A stretch of DNA of 35,149 nucleotides from a bacterium (GTDB taxonomy: Bacteria; Babelota; Babeliae; Babelales; Vermiphilaceae): contig JAKAUA010000006.1 of NCBI GenBank assembly GCA_021827875.1, positions 1-35,149 on the forward strand. Direction: 5' to 3'. A model generated the notes under the pieces. That model saw nothing but the letters and a program-made list of their open reading frames with translations, was not told the origin of the DNA and made no database searches. The translations under genes and the position numbers were made by a program. Positions 23,040 through 29,396 of this stretch are shown piece by piece (positions within the stretch are counted from its first letter, which is position 1; the number at the start of each line of letters is the position of its first letter).

Positions 23040-23957
23040 TCAACTAATAAATTGTAAGCAGCGATTTTTGCGTATGCGATTAAAGAAATCGACGGGATGT
23101 CTCAAAATATCAAAAATCCACCAATCATATTCACTATCTACCGATAATATTCTAAATATAATTCTGCCGTGAATGAGATTGCCCTCCAATGGCCCAAAGA
23201 AGCGAGAATCTCTACTTCCTTCTCTGTTATCACCCATTACCCAATATTGATTGGCGCCCAATTTTACAAAAAATTCATCCGTACAGTTCCAATGATTTAC
23301 GCCCTCACGATGTTCTTGATCATAACGTTCATCTCTGACCAGCGGTGTCCCCGGTTCCAACAATAATAAATCTTGTTTCTTTTCATCACGTAATAAACGA
23401 TTTTCTTTTAGTCGGTAAAAAGGTTGTTTATCAAAAGGAAGATCAGGATCATAACTATAAGGGCTAGAAGCCTGCTCAACATCTCCGGAGAATGTTTTTA
23501 AATCAAAATCTTCATTAAGGCTAATAACCAAAGGATATGTATTAACATAGGGTTCGGTTATTTGTTTGTTATTCACATATACGACCGGCTTGCCATCTTC
23601 AACTATGCCCCATACACTATCGCCGGGAATCCCGATCACGCGCTTGGTCCAGTTACTTGGCCCCCATACATAATTTTGAAATAAAGCCTTAATGCGAGAA
23701 GGAGAATAATTAAACAGAGGGTCATTAAATGAAATAATTTCGCCCCGTTGCGGCTTGCGAAAAAGATAGGTTGCTTTATCAGCAAAAAAACGCTCACCAA
23801 CAAGCATAGTCGTTTCCATAGAGCCGGTTGGTACCTGATAAATACCAAAACCAAAAGTTCTTACTAAAAAAACTACCACTATCAGAAAAACTATTTCGTA
23901 CCAGCCCGACTCTGTTAATTGTCCGCGTGGTTTAAGCGGTTGTTTTTGATTTGCCAT
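23040..23957 (-). CDS. Type I signal peptidase (LepB family), copy 1
   Basis: Inner-membrane Ser/Lys protease that removes signal peptides. One N-terminal helix (about 20-38, WYEIVFLIVVVFLVRTFGF) leads into the catalytic Ser46 in VPTGSMETTM; Lys105 in TKRVIGIPGD is the general base, and GDNREGSRDSRFFGP is the final conserved box. At 305 residues it has an insert of about 60 residues before that box. The classic SMxPTL reads SMETTM. AAGGGA precedes the ATG, which lies inside the 3' end of the Nudix gene (43-base overlap). It shares the insert and the EGS box with the second copy, so the two are paralogues. Confidence 0.92.
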   Translation of the reverse strand: MANQKQPLKPRGQLTESGWYEIVFLIVVVFLVRTFGFGIYQVPTGSMETTMLVGERFFADKATYLFRKPQRGEIISFNDPLFNYSPSRIKALFQNYVWGPSNWTKRVIGIPGDSVWGIVEDGKPVVYVNNKQITEPYVNTYPLVISLNEDFDLKTFSGDVEQASSPYSYDPDLPFDKQPFYRLKENRLLRDEKKQDLLLLEPGTPLVRDERYDQEHREGVNHWNCTDEFFVKLGANQYWVMGDNREGSRDSRFFGPLEGNLIHGRIIFRILSVDSEYDWWIFDILRHPVDFFNRIRKNRCLQFIS

Positions 23958-24547
23958 GATATATCTTCCCTTTTTATCTCTTCATGTATATATGTAGGAT
24001 GCATCTTAGATATATAGGCTACTAATTTTTCAAACAGGCGAACAACAGATCGTTCTTTTGTTGGCAATGTAGCGATGCCAAAATCAAACCATTCTAATGC
24101 TTTTGATTCATTGTTTTGCACAATAGTTTCATCGCTCATCACGTGCAACAAAAAGCGTATGTCATAATGATAATGCTCTGGCTCTTTTTTATTGGCTGGG
24201 ATCAGATGAATATCTACATCAAAAATTTCAACATTCAATGGCTCAATCGCCATAATACCCGATTCTTCTTGTGCTTCTTTTATAGCGACCTGCATTACAT
24301 CATGCTCACCATCGCAATGTCCGCCAAGCTGCACCCATAAATTAAGCTTGGCATGGTGCATAAGCAGCGCTTTGGTATGATCTTTATTCAAGAGCATTGC
24401 CGATGCAGTGATGTGCCCAATCTGCAATGAGCGCTCAAAACAGTCAGGGTTTGCATGTATGAAGTCAATAATGCTACTTTTGTATGCGACTTCTTCAGTT
24501 TTCGGTGTATAGCGATCAAGTAGTTGCAAAAGCATATTTCTTTTCAT
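23915..24547 (-). CDS. Nudix hydrolase
   Basis: A 210-residue cytoplasmic Mg-dependent hydrolase of nucleoside-diphosphate-linked substrates. The Nudix box is GGHCDGEHDVMQVAIKEAQE (75-94) followed by ESGI; the catalytic REUxEE helix has Lys for Arg. The GGHxDG start and one extra residue are typical of a distinct Nudix branch. An N-terminal helical region (1-45) and ITASAMLLNKD precede it. The substrate cannot be predicted. It lies between the two signal peptidase genes and overlaps copy 1 by 43 bases, so all three are one transcript. Confidence 0.88.
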   Translation of the reverse strand: MKRNMLLQLLDRYTPKTEEVAYKSSIIDFIHANPDCFERSLQIGHITASAMLLNKDHTKALLMHHAKLNLWVQLGGHCDGEHDVMQVAIKEAQEESGIMAIEPLNVEIFDVDIHLIPANKKEPEHYHYDIRFLLHVMSDETIVQNNESKALEWFDFGIATLPTKERSVVRLFEKLVAYISKMHPTYIHEEIKREDISWQIKNNRLNHADN

Positions 24548-24565
24548 TACAAATTTCTATGCATG

Positions 24566-25588
24566 TTAACGCACAAACTGCAAGCAACGACTCCAGCGGA
24601 TGCGTTTTATAAAATCGATTGGATGGAGCAATAAATGGAAAATCATCCACGAATAGCCACTATCAACCGAGAAAATTCTGAAAACCATTTTGCCATGAAT
24701 TAATGAGCCATTAATAGGACCAAAGGCGCGGCAATCATAGCTGCCCTCACGGTTGTCCCCCATACCCCAATATTGATTTGGTCCGAGTTCGATATAAAAT
24801 TCGTCATAGGATTTGTCGCTACGAGTCCAATAATTTTTTCCTTTTTCACATTCTTTGTGTCTTGGCAATGGTGTACCGGGCCAACGTAACTCTAATTTAC
24901 CTTTTGCATTACGTATAAGTAATTTTTCTTCTAAGTTATAGAATGGCTGTTTATTAAATGGCTTTGAAGGGTCATATGTTTTCCAGCGCATACTCTCTAG
25001 TGCCTGTCGTATTGCAAATTCAGAAGATTTATTCTGTAATTCATCAATAGTCAAATCTCCATTGCGCACATATTTAAAATTTTCTCTTTCAACTTCGCGT
25101 GCACGCTCTTTTGGATCAAGACCATAAACACCGACCAGTGGATATTGATTAAGATAAGGCTCATCTAGCTTTTTACCATTGAGATACACGGCTGTCTTGC
25201 CATCTTCTATTTTACCTTCAATTACATCGCCCGGAATTGCGATTAAACGCTTGGTCACATTGGTTGGCCCCCATACATAATTTTGCCACCAGCGCTTTAT
25301 CGGATTGGTAGAATATTTAAAAGTAACATCATTGAGTGAAATGATTTCGCCACGGCGCGGTGTGCGGAACCAATAAGTCAATTTATCTGCCACAAAGCTT
25401 TCACCAATAAGCATGGTGGTCTCTGCAGATCCACTTGGTACTTGATAGAGGCCAAAAATAAACGTTCTCACCGCAAAAATGATGAGAACCCACATGATCA
25501 GTTCGCTGATGCTATTATTGCTGAAAAATTTTCTATCAGTACCAAATATCTTTTTTAAAAATGATTTGTTGTGTTGATTTTCTATCAT
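24566..25588 (-). CDS. Type I signal peptidase (LepB family), copy 2
   Basis: Same layout as copy 1: an N-terminal membrane helix (about 28-46), catalytic Ser54 in VPSGSAETTM, Lys113 in TKRLIAIPGD and a terminal GDNREGSYDCRAFGP box. At 340 residues it is longer than copy 1 because the insert between Lys and the last box is larger and strongly charged. The residue after the catalytic Ser is Ala rather than the almost universal Met, which may alter substrate binding. AGGA lies about ten bases before the ATG. It is the first of the three-gene unit lepB-nudix-lepB. Confidence 0.92.
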   Translation of the reverse strand: MIENQHNKSFLKKIFGTDRKFFSNNSISELIMWVLIIFAVRTFIFGLYQVPSGSAETTMLIGESFVADKLTYWFRTPRRGEIISLNDVTFKYSTNPIKRWWQNYVWGPTNVTKRLIAIPGDVIEGKIEDGKTAVYLNGKKLDEPYLNQYPLVGVYGLDPKERAREVERENFKYVRNGDLTIDELQNKSSEFAIRQALESMRWKTYDPSKPFNKQPFYNLEEKLLIRNAKGKLELRWPGTPLPRHKECEKGKNYWTRSDKSYDEFYIELGPNQYWGMGDNREGSYDCRAFGPINGSLIHGKMVFRIFSVDSGYSWMIFHLLLHPIDFIKRIRWSRCLQFVR

Positions 25589-25628
25589 TGCAATCCAGTC
25601 CTTGCTAAATTTTATGTCTTAAGTCAAA

Positions 25629-25673
25629 TAATACATGGGATTTACTCGTTTGCCAAACTTATACACTTCAAAA
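25629..25673. repeat. 45-bp direct repeat, left copy
   Basis: Identical over all 45 bases to 27768-27812. Read on the minus strand it encodes FEVYKFGKRVNPMYY, the end of the M23 peptidase, and still runs on in frame to LT and a TAA, yet no peptidase gene lies upstream here. The distance between the copies is 2139 bp. Confidence 0.95.
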
Positions 25674-25693
25674 AACGCAGGCACATATGCGCC
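25670..25693 (-). terminator. Probable intrinsic terminator of the four-gene secreted-protein cluster
   Basis: On the minus strand GGCGC-atat-GTGCC (complement of 25680-25693, one G-U pair) is followed within four bases by six T (complement of 25670-25675). The T run overlaps the edge of the left direct repeat. Confidence 0.5.
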
Positions 25694-25733
25694 CTTTTAT
25701 TATCCCGCCGTTTACCAATATGGGGTTCTCTGG

Positions 25734-26273
25734 CTAATTACAAAAACATTCTCCGTCATTAAGTGCCTTTGTTCTTCTATCTAACTCAACCATTCCGGCT
25801 GAAAACGCGAAAAGAAGCGCCGCCTCTTCGCATGCTTCCGGCCTACCTAAAGAATTTCGCTCAAGATCCTTTTTATGTGCTTTAAGACATTTAATAAATT
25901 CATCTTTTGCTGCTGCTGGCCGTGAAGCTTTTTCTTTTAGTAGAGCTCTAAGCTTTTCTTCGGTAGTTTGTAAAACGTAAGGCCTTGCTACTTTAACAGC
26001 CATTAATCCCAACCCGACTTTGGTTGCTATCGTTGTTGAAGCGATCGCAGTTGCGGTTTTAGCTGTCACCGCTGCGACTGTAGTACATACGACTATAATA
26101 GTACTCATTGGCATAACTACAGGCGCTACTATAATAGCTCCGGCGCCCACCGTAACATAAAACATAGTCGTCTCAAATGCCGATGATTCAGGCTCTCTAC
26201 AAGTACATTGTTCAGCTTCTGTCGCAGCTAATAAACTTACGCTGAGTATTAAAAGAAAAAATAATTTACGCAT
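25734..26273 (-). CDS. Secreted protein with the shared two-cysteine C-terminal domain, member 1
   Basis: A 179-residue protein with a signal peptide (LFFLLILSVSLLAATEA, 4-20) followed by CTC near the mature N-terminus and a long small-residue hydrophobic region (about 36-98, rich in Ala, Thr, Val) that could be one or two membrane helices. The C-terminal domain begins EEKLRALLKEK and has FIKCLKAH (Cys129) and GRPEACEEAALLFAFSAG (Cys148), matching members 2 and 3 of this cluster. It ends CFCN. I know no family with this signature. It starts two bases after the stop of member 2 and is the last gene of the unit. Confidence 0.65.
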   Translation of the reverse strand: MRKLFFLLILSVSLLAATEAEQCTCREPESSAFETTMFYVTVGAGAIIVAPVVMPMSTIIVVCTTVAAVTAKTATAIASTTIATKVGLGLMAVKVARPYVLQTTEEKLRALLKEKASRPAAAKDEFIKCLKAHKKDLERNSLGRPEACEEAALLFAFSAGMVELDRRTKALNDGECFCN

Positions 26274-26275
26274 AT

Positions 26276-26896
26276 TTATGTCCGACTATGGGCAAATTTA
26301 AAATTTTCACTCATTTCAATGAACGCATCTTTACTGCCTGCTATGATAAATAAGTTTGCCAGCTCTTCACATGCGGAAGGAAGTCCTGAACCATTCATCT
26401 GTCCTTTAATATTTTTTATAAGACAATCTCTGAAATTTCTTTTAGCTTCATAAAATTGAATTTTTTCGCGAGCTTCCTCTATCTTTGCGACCTTCTCTTC
26501 GCTTGGGTAAACATATGCATAAAAATCCTTACCCGCATTAACCAAGTCTTTAACCCCATAAAAGAAAATAACCGCACCTACAACAGGATAAAGTGCTTTA
26601 ACCGCATCAGCCCCTAATTCTTTTGATGCCTTTGCAACATTGTCAGATGTTATTTTTGCTAACTCGACAGCTCCATCAGTCGTAATTTTTGTTGCTTCAA
26701 TCCCAGTATCAGAAAATATTTGTGCTGCTTTTACTATTTCTTGCGTGGCATCAGATCCAACTGTCTTTGCTGCTTCTTTTAAACCCTCAGATAAGGCTTC
26801 AGCTGCTACTTTACCGATATTATCTCCGATGCATAAAATATCGAACATTGAGAAAATTGATATGGAGAGTAGTGCAATGTTTTTAATATTTTTCAT
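26276..26896 (-). CDS. Exported protein with 11-residue helical repeats and the shared two-cysteine domain, member 2
   Basis: A 206-residue protein with an N-terminal signal (NIALLSISIFSMFDILC). From about 55 to 100 it has a helical repeat with an 11-residue period (ATKITTDGAVE, LAKITSDNVAK, ASKELGADAVK), then a membrane segment (ALYPVVGAVIFFYGV, 101-115). The C-terminal domain has EEKVAKIEEAREK, FRDCLIKN (Cys158) and GLPSACEELANLFIIAG (Cys176), like members 1 and 3. The repeat-plus-membrane part resembles the lipoprotein encoded just upstream. Ribosome binding looks weak (AAGA). Function unknown. Confidence 0.65.
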   Translation of the reverse strand: MKNIKNIALLSISIFSMFDILCIGDNIGKVAAEALSEGLKEAAKTVGSDATQEIVKAAQIFSDTGIEATKITTDGAVELAKITSDNVAKASKELGADAVKALYPVVGAVIFFYGVKDLVNAGKDFYAYVYPSEEKVAKIEEAREKIQFYEAKRNFRDCLIKNIKGQMNGSGLPSACEELANLFIIAGSKDAFIEMSENFKFAHSRT

Positions 26897-26932
26897 AATC
26901 TTGTTAGCCTATTTATCACTAAAAATTAAACA

Positions 26933-27250
26933 CTATTCCGTTAATCCTGCACGTATTTGTGATATGCCAAATACAATAATTGCCAATATTATTAATGGCT
27001 TCAGTTCATTCAAGGCACCCAAACCAAACTCTCTAGCAGCCTTTACATCAGCCTCTGCTTTTATTTTTGCTGCTTCAATTTGTTTTTGTCTGATTATTTT
27101 TGCTGCTTCAATTTGTTTTTGTCCAATTACTTTAGCTGTCTTAACAATAAGGGAGTCATTTGGGTCTTCTTTGAGAGTTGACTCATCAAATGCAGGTCTA
27201 TTGCATGCAATCAAGCATAGTGCACTTAATAGTATATATTTATATTTCAT
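26933..27250 (-). CDS. Small lipoprotein with 11-residue repeats and C-terminal membrane helix
   Basis: From this ATG the protein has 105 residues. The lipobox LIAC (Cys16) follows a short hydrophobic signal. Next come a near-perfect tandem repeat of 11 residues (QKQIEAAKIIR, QKQIEAAKIKA) and a degenerate third unit (EADVKAAREFG), giving an amphipathic helix, then a membrane helix (LKPLIILAIIVFGISQI). The stretch from FGLGALNELKP onward lines up with ELGADAVKALYP of member 2. GGAAGGA six bases before the ATG fixes the start; it lies inside the preceding gene by 11 bases. The frame opens 14 codons earlier without a site. Confidence 0.65.
   Translation of the reverse strand: MKYKYILLSALCLIACNRPAFDESTLKEDPNDSLIVKTAKVIGQKQIEAAKIIRQKQIEAAKIKAEADVKAAREFGLGALNELKPLIILAIIVFGISQIRAGLTE
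27061..27123. repeat. 33-bp tandem repeat within the small lipoprotein gene
   Basis: A 30-base string at 27061-27090 recurs exactly at 27094-27123, a 33-base period. It encodes the 11-residue unit QKQIEAAKI(I/K)x twice. Identity at the DNA level implies a recent duplication. Confidence 0.9.
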
Positions 27251-27734
27251 GATGATTCCTTCCGTTATTTCTATATTGATTATAAATAGCATTAACTCTA
27301 TCTACCTCATTTTTGCCGCCTAACAGTATAAGCATGCTTGCTATTTCTTCACAAATTTCCGGTTGACCGGCTTCAGTTCTTTGAGAACTGTTCCGATTTT
27401 GAACCATACACTTCTGAAATTCATTCTCGGCAGTAATTAAAATATATTTTTCAACAATTTCTTGTGCGTGAGCCTTTTCTTCTACTGTTGGAAAATTGTG
27501 CTTTCTTATTTCTTCGCATAAAGAATAAGATTGAAGAACAATGCTGACATAAGGACTAGCAGCTGATAATCCTTCCAATGTCTTGCCTACCATTTCCTCA
27601 ATACCAGCCGAAGCTGTTTTAGTGGCTATTTCTTCCATTGCACATGTCTTCAAGAAGCCGAACACGCAAACAACTAAAATCGAATAAAAAACTGTCTTAT
27701 ATAACACAATATTCATTGTTAAATTTTGCTCCAT
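27240..27734 (-). CDS. Exported protein with the shared two-cysteine domain, member 3
   Basis: A 164-residue protein. A hydrophobic N-terminal segment (about 9-28, IVLYKTVFYSILVVCVFGFL) serves as signal or anchor. The middle is helical and the C-terminal domain has FPTVEEKAHAQEIVEK, FQKCMVQN (Cys109) and GQPEICEEIASMLILLGG (Cys128), the same pattern as members 1 and 2. Two starts are possible: the ATG at 27734, or the one at 27716, for which GGAG lies 12 bases upstream. The stop overlaps the lipoprotein start by 11 bases. First gene of the cluster; its start is only about 24 bases after the M23 stop, so read-through from the bat operon is likely. Confidence 0.65.
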   Translation of the reverse strand: MEQNLTMNIVLYKTVFYSILVVCVFGFLKTCAMEEIATKTASAGIEEMVGKTLEGLSAASPYVSIVLQSYSLCEEIRKHNFPTVEEKAHAQEIVEKYILITAENEFQKCMVQNRNSSQRTEAGQPEICEEIASMLILLGGKNEVDRVNAIYNQYRNNGRNHHEI

Positions 27735-27757
27735 TAATTAAGATTTTTAGAACTGAT

Positions 27758-28684
27758 TCACGCTAAGTAATACATGGGATTTACTCGTTTGCCAAACTTA
27801 TACACTTCAAAATGGAGATGTGAAGGATCTCCTTTGCGATGGGTGCTGCGCACTATGCCGGTATCACCCACGCGCCCAATTACTTCGCCTTGGCGCACCT
27901 TTTGGCCAACTTTTACTAAAATATCATTCAGATGAGCGTAGCGCGTTTTGTACTTATTGTTATGTAATATTACAATCGTTTTGCCAAATCCCGAGCCGTA
28001 ATGTGCTTCTATCACCATGCCCGCGTGTGCCGCTTTTACGCTCGTTCCCTTTAATGCGGCCATATCTACGCCATGATGAAATTTCCACGTCCCATTGGGC
28101 TGTTTGCGCGGGCCAAAAAATGAGCTTAACCAAAATTGCGCATTTTCTATTGGCCATGCGAGCGCAATATCCCGCTTGCCGTCAATCATTGGTGATTTTA
28201 ATTTAGTGACTTGGTGACTTGTTATACGCCGCTTACCCGGTTTATTGCTACGCACGGTATTGGTAGCATGTTCTAACAACTGCTCATGATAATCACGCCA
28301 ATCAGCGGCATTGAATGCTACTTCTTGAGCGCCAAAAAAATCTATCATTGATTGTTTTAAATAGAGCTTATCTCTATTTACGATAGTGAAAGATTCTTTT
28401 TGCTCATCCGTTATTTTTTTTTTTTCATTGCTCTGCTGATCGTTTTGAGCTTGTTCTTGTAATTGATTGTAATCATCAACTATTTTTTTTACCGCTACAA
28501 TATAGCCACGGTACTCTTCTTGTAGCTCCAGCAACCGCCCTGCCTGATATTTAAAATAAAAATATTCATAGCAGAGTAATGATCCTGTCACACCAACGAG
28601 CAGAGAAAAAGCAATCATGCCGGCAATAATATAATGCGTATATAGTTTTTTAATGTTGTTTTCCATGCACGTCCACATACTCAA
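27758..28684 (-). CDS. M23-family (LytM-type) peptidoglycan endopeptidase
   Basis: A membrane-anchored protease that cuts peptidoglycan crosslinks, or an EnvC-like activator. An N-terminal helix (about 18-40, YIIAGMIAFSLLVGVTGSLL) is followed by a coiled coil (about 45-90) and a C-terminal LytM domain with all zinc and catalytic motifs: HHGVDM, TRYAHLN and HLHFEVY (His289, His291). It therefore looks active. The 5' end is uncertain: TTG at 28684 and ATGs at 28678 and 28666 are possible, none with a strong site. Five bases separate it from batE. Its last 45 coding bases are the right copy of the direct repeat that flanks the following cluster. Confidence 0.88.
   Translation of the reverse strand: MSMWTCMENNIKKLYTHYIIAGMIAFSLLVGVTGSLLCYEYFYFKYQAGRLLELQEEYRGYIVAVKKIVDDYNQLQEQAQNDQQSNEKKKITDEQKESFTIVNRDKLYLKQSMIDFFGAQEVAFNAADWRDYHEQLLEHATNTVRSNKPGKRRITSHQVTKLKSPMIDGKRDIALAWPIENAQFWLSSFFGPRKQPNGTWKFHHGVDMAALKGTSVKAAHAGMVIEAHYGSGFGKTIVILHNNKYKTRYAHLNDILVKVGQKVRQGEVIGRVGDTGIVRSTHRKGDPSHLHFEVYKFGKRVNPMYYLA
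27768..27812. repeat. 45-bp direct repeat, right copy (inside the M23 gene 3' end)
   Basis: Exact copy of 25629-25673. Here it is the functional C-terminal coding end of the M23 peptidase (FEVYKFGKRVNPMYY), followed by LA and TGA rather than LT and TAA as in the other copy. Confidence 0.95.
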
Positions 28685-28689
28685 AACTG

Positions 28690-29394
28690 TTATAACTCTA
28701 GAATATTTTCTTGAGCTATCCAGCCTTTTAGCTGTTTATTTTTTATTTTTACCCATTGCTCACGCCGCTCTACTACTTTTACCTCTGTGCCTTTTTCTAG
28801 TGCTCCTACTTGCTGATAATCATTACGGGGCCCAATAAAAACCGGTGCCTGATCATGAATAACAAGAGCACGCTGTTGCCGCATCACATAATATTTACCT
28901 GCAACAGCGAGTGCCGACAAACCAACACAGCCAATTAGCACGATCAATGCTATTGTTCTTCTTTGTCGGTACCAATATGCCGCGCGCCAAAAAAGTATAC
29001 ACCAAAAAAATAAAAAGATGAGTTGTACTACTAATGGCTGCCATCCATCAATAAGGCGCCACGCTCGCCTATTAAAGGTAAGAGTTTTATTCAGTTTCTG
29101 CTCTACCGTTGCAATGTTAGCCATTGCCATTTTGTATTGCGCGGTTGAACATGATTGAGCTGCTTTGCACCAATATGCGTAGGCATTATAATAATCATGC
29201 AGCATATAAAAAGAGTTACCCATGTTGTACCACACTGCATTATTCTTTTTGTTAATGCGTTGATAACTAGATAAGGCATCTGCATATTTTTCTTGATTGT
29301 ATAGCTGATTGCCGCGTAAAAAAATTTCTTCATCAGAATCAGCAAAAGCTAAAGAAACACCGAATAAAAAAAATATCATAGAGAGTTTTTTCAT
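28690..29394 (-). CDS. BatE-like TPR and SH3-domain protein
   Basis: A 234-residue protein with a signal peptide (KKLSMIFFLFGVSLAFA), TPR-like helices (about 20-100, including LRGNQLYNQEKYADALSSYQR and WYNMGNSFYML), two membrane helices around 125 and 150, and a C-terminal bacterial SH3 domain (APVFIGPRNDYQQVGALEKG, then VKIKNKQLKGWI). This is the BatE layout. The ATG at 29394 is chosen because AAGG lies seven bases upstream, two bases after the batD stop; an in-frame ATG at 29427 would overlap batD. Bat proteins form an envelope complex tied to stress or oxygen tolerance in Bacteroides and spirochaetes, with mechanism unknown. Confidence 0.82.
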   Translation of the reverse strand: MKKLSMIFFLFGVSLAFADSDEEIFLRGNQLYNQEKYADALSSYQRINKKNNAVWYNMGNSFYMLHDYYNAYAYWCKAAQSCSTAQYKMAMANIATVEQKLNKTLTFNRRAWRLIDGWQPLVVQLIFLFFWCILFWRAAYWYRQRRTIALIVLIGCVGLSALAVAGKYYVMRQQRALVIHDQAPVFIGPRNDYQQVGALEKGTEVKVVERREQWVKIKNKQLKGWIAQENILEL

Positions 29395-29396
29395 GA

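Larger units (their letters stand above)
25674..27812. mobile_element. Candidate inserted segment bounded by 45-bp direct repeats
   Basis: The unit between repeat copies is 2139 bp and holds four co-directional small exported-protein genes plus a terminator. One repeat is the live 3' end of the M23 peptidase gene and the other is an orphan copy of that end beside lepB copy 2. This is what integration into a gene's 3' end, with the end regenerated, would leave. No integrase, transposase or terminal inverted repeat is seen, so old duplication or recombination is also possible. Confidence 0.4.

Noticed and set aside
26640..27323. A 227-codon plus-strand frame across the small-protein cluster
   Set aside because: It is antisense to two genes with signal peptides and good context. 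Its low-complexity sequence is the complement of Ala-, Ile- and Lys-rich helical repeats, and it lacks a clear ribosome-binding site.
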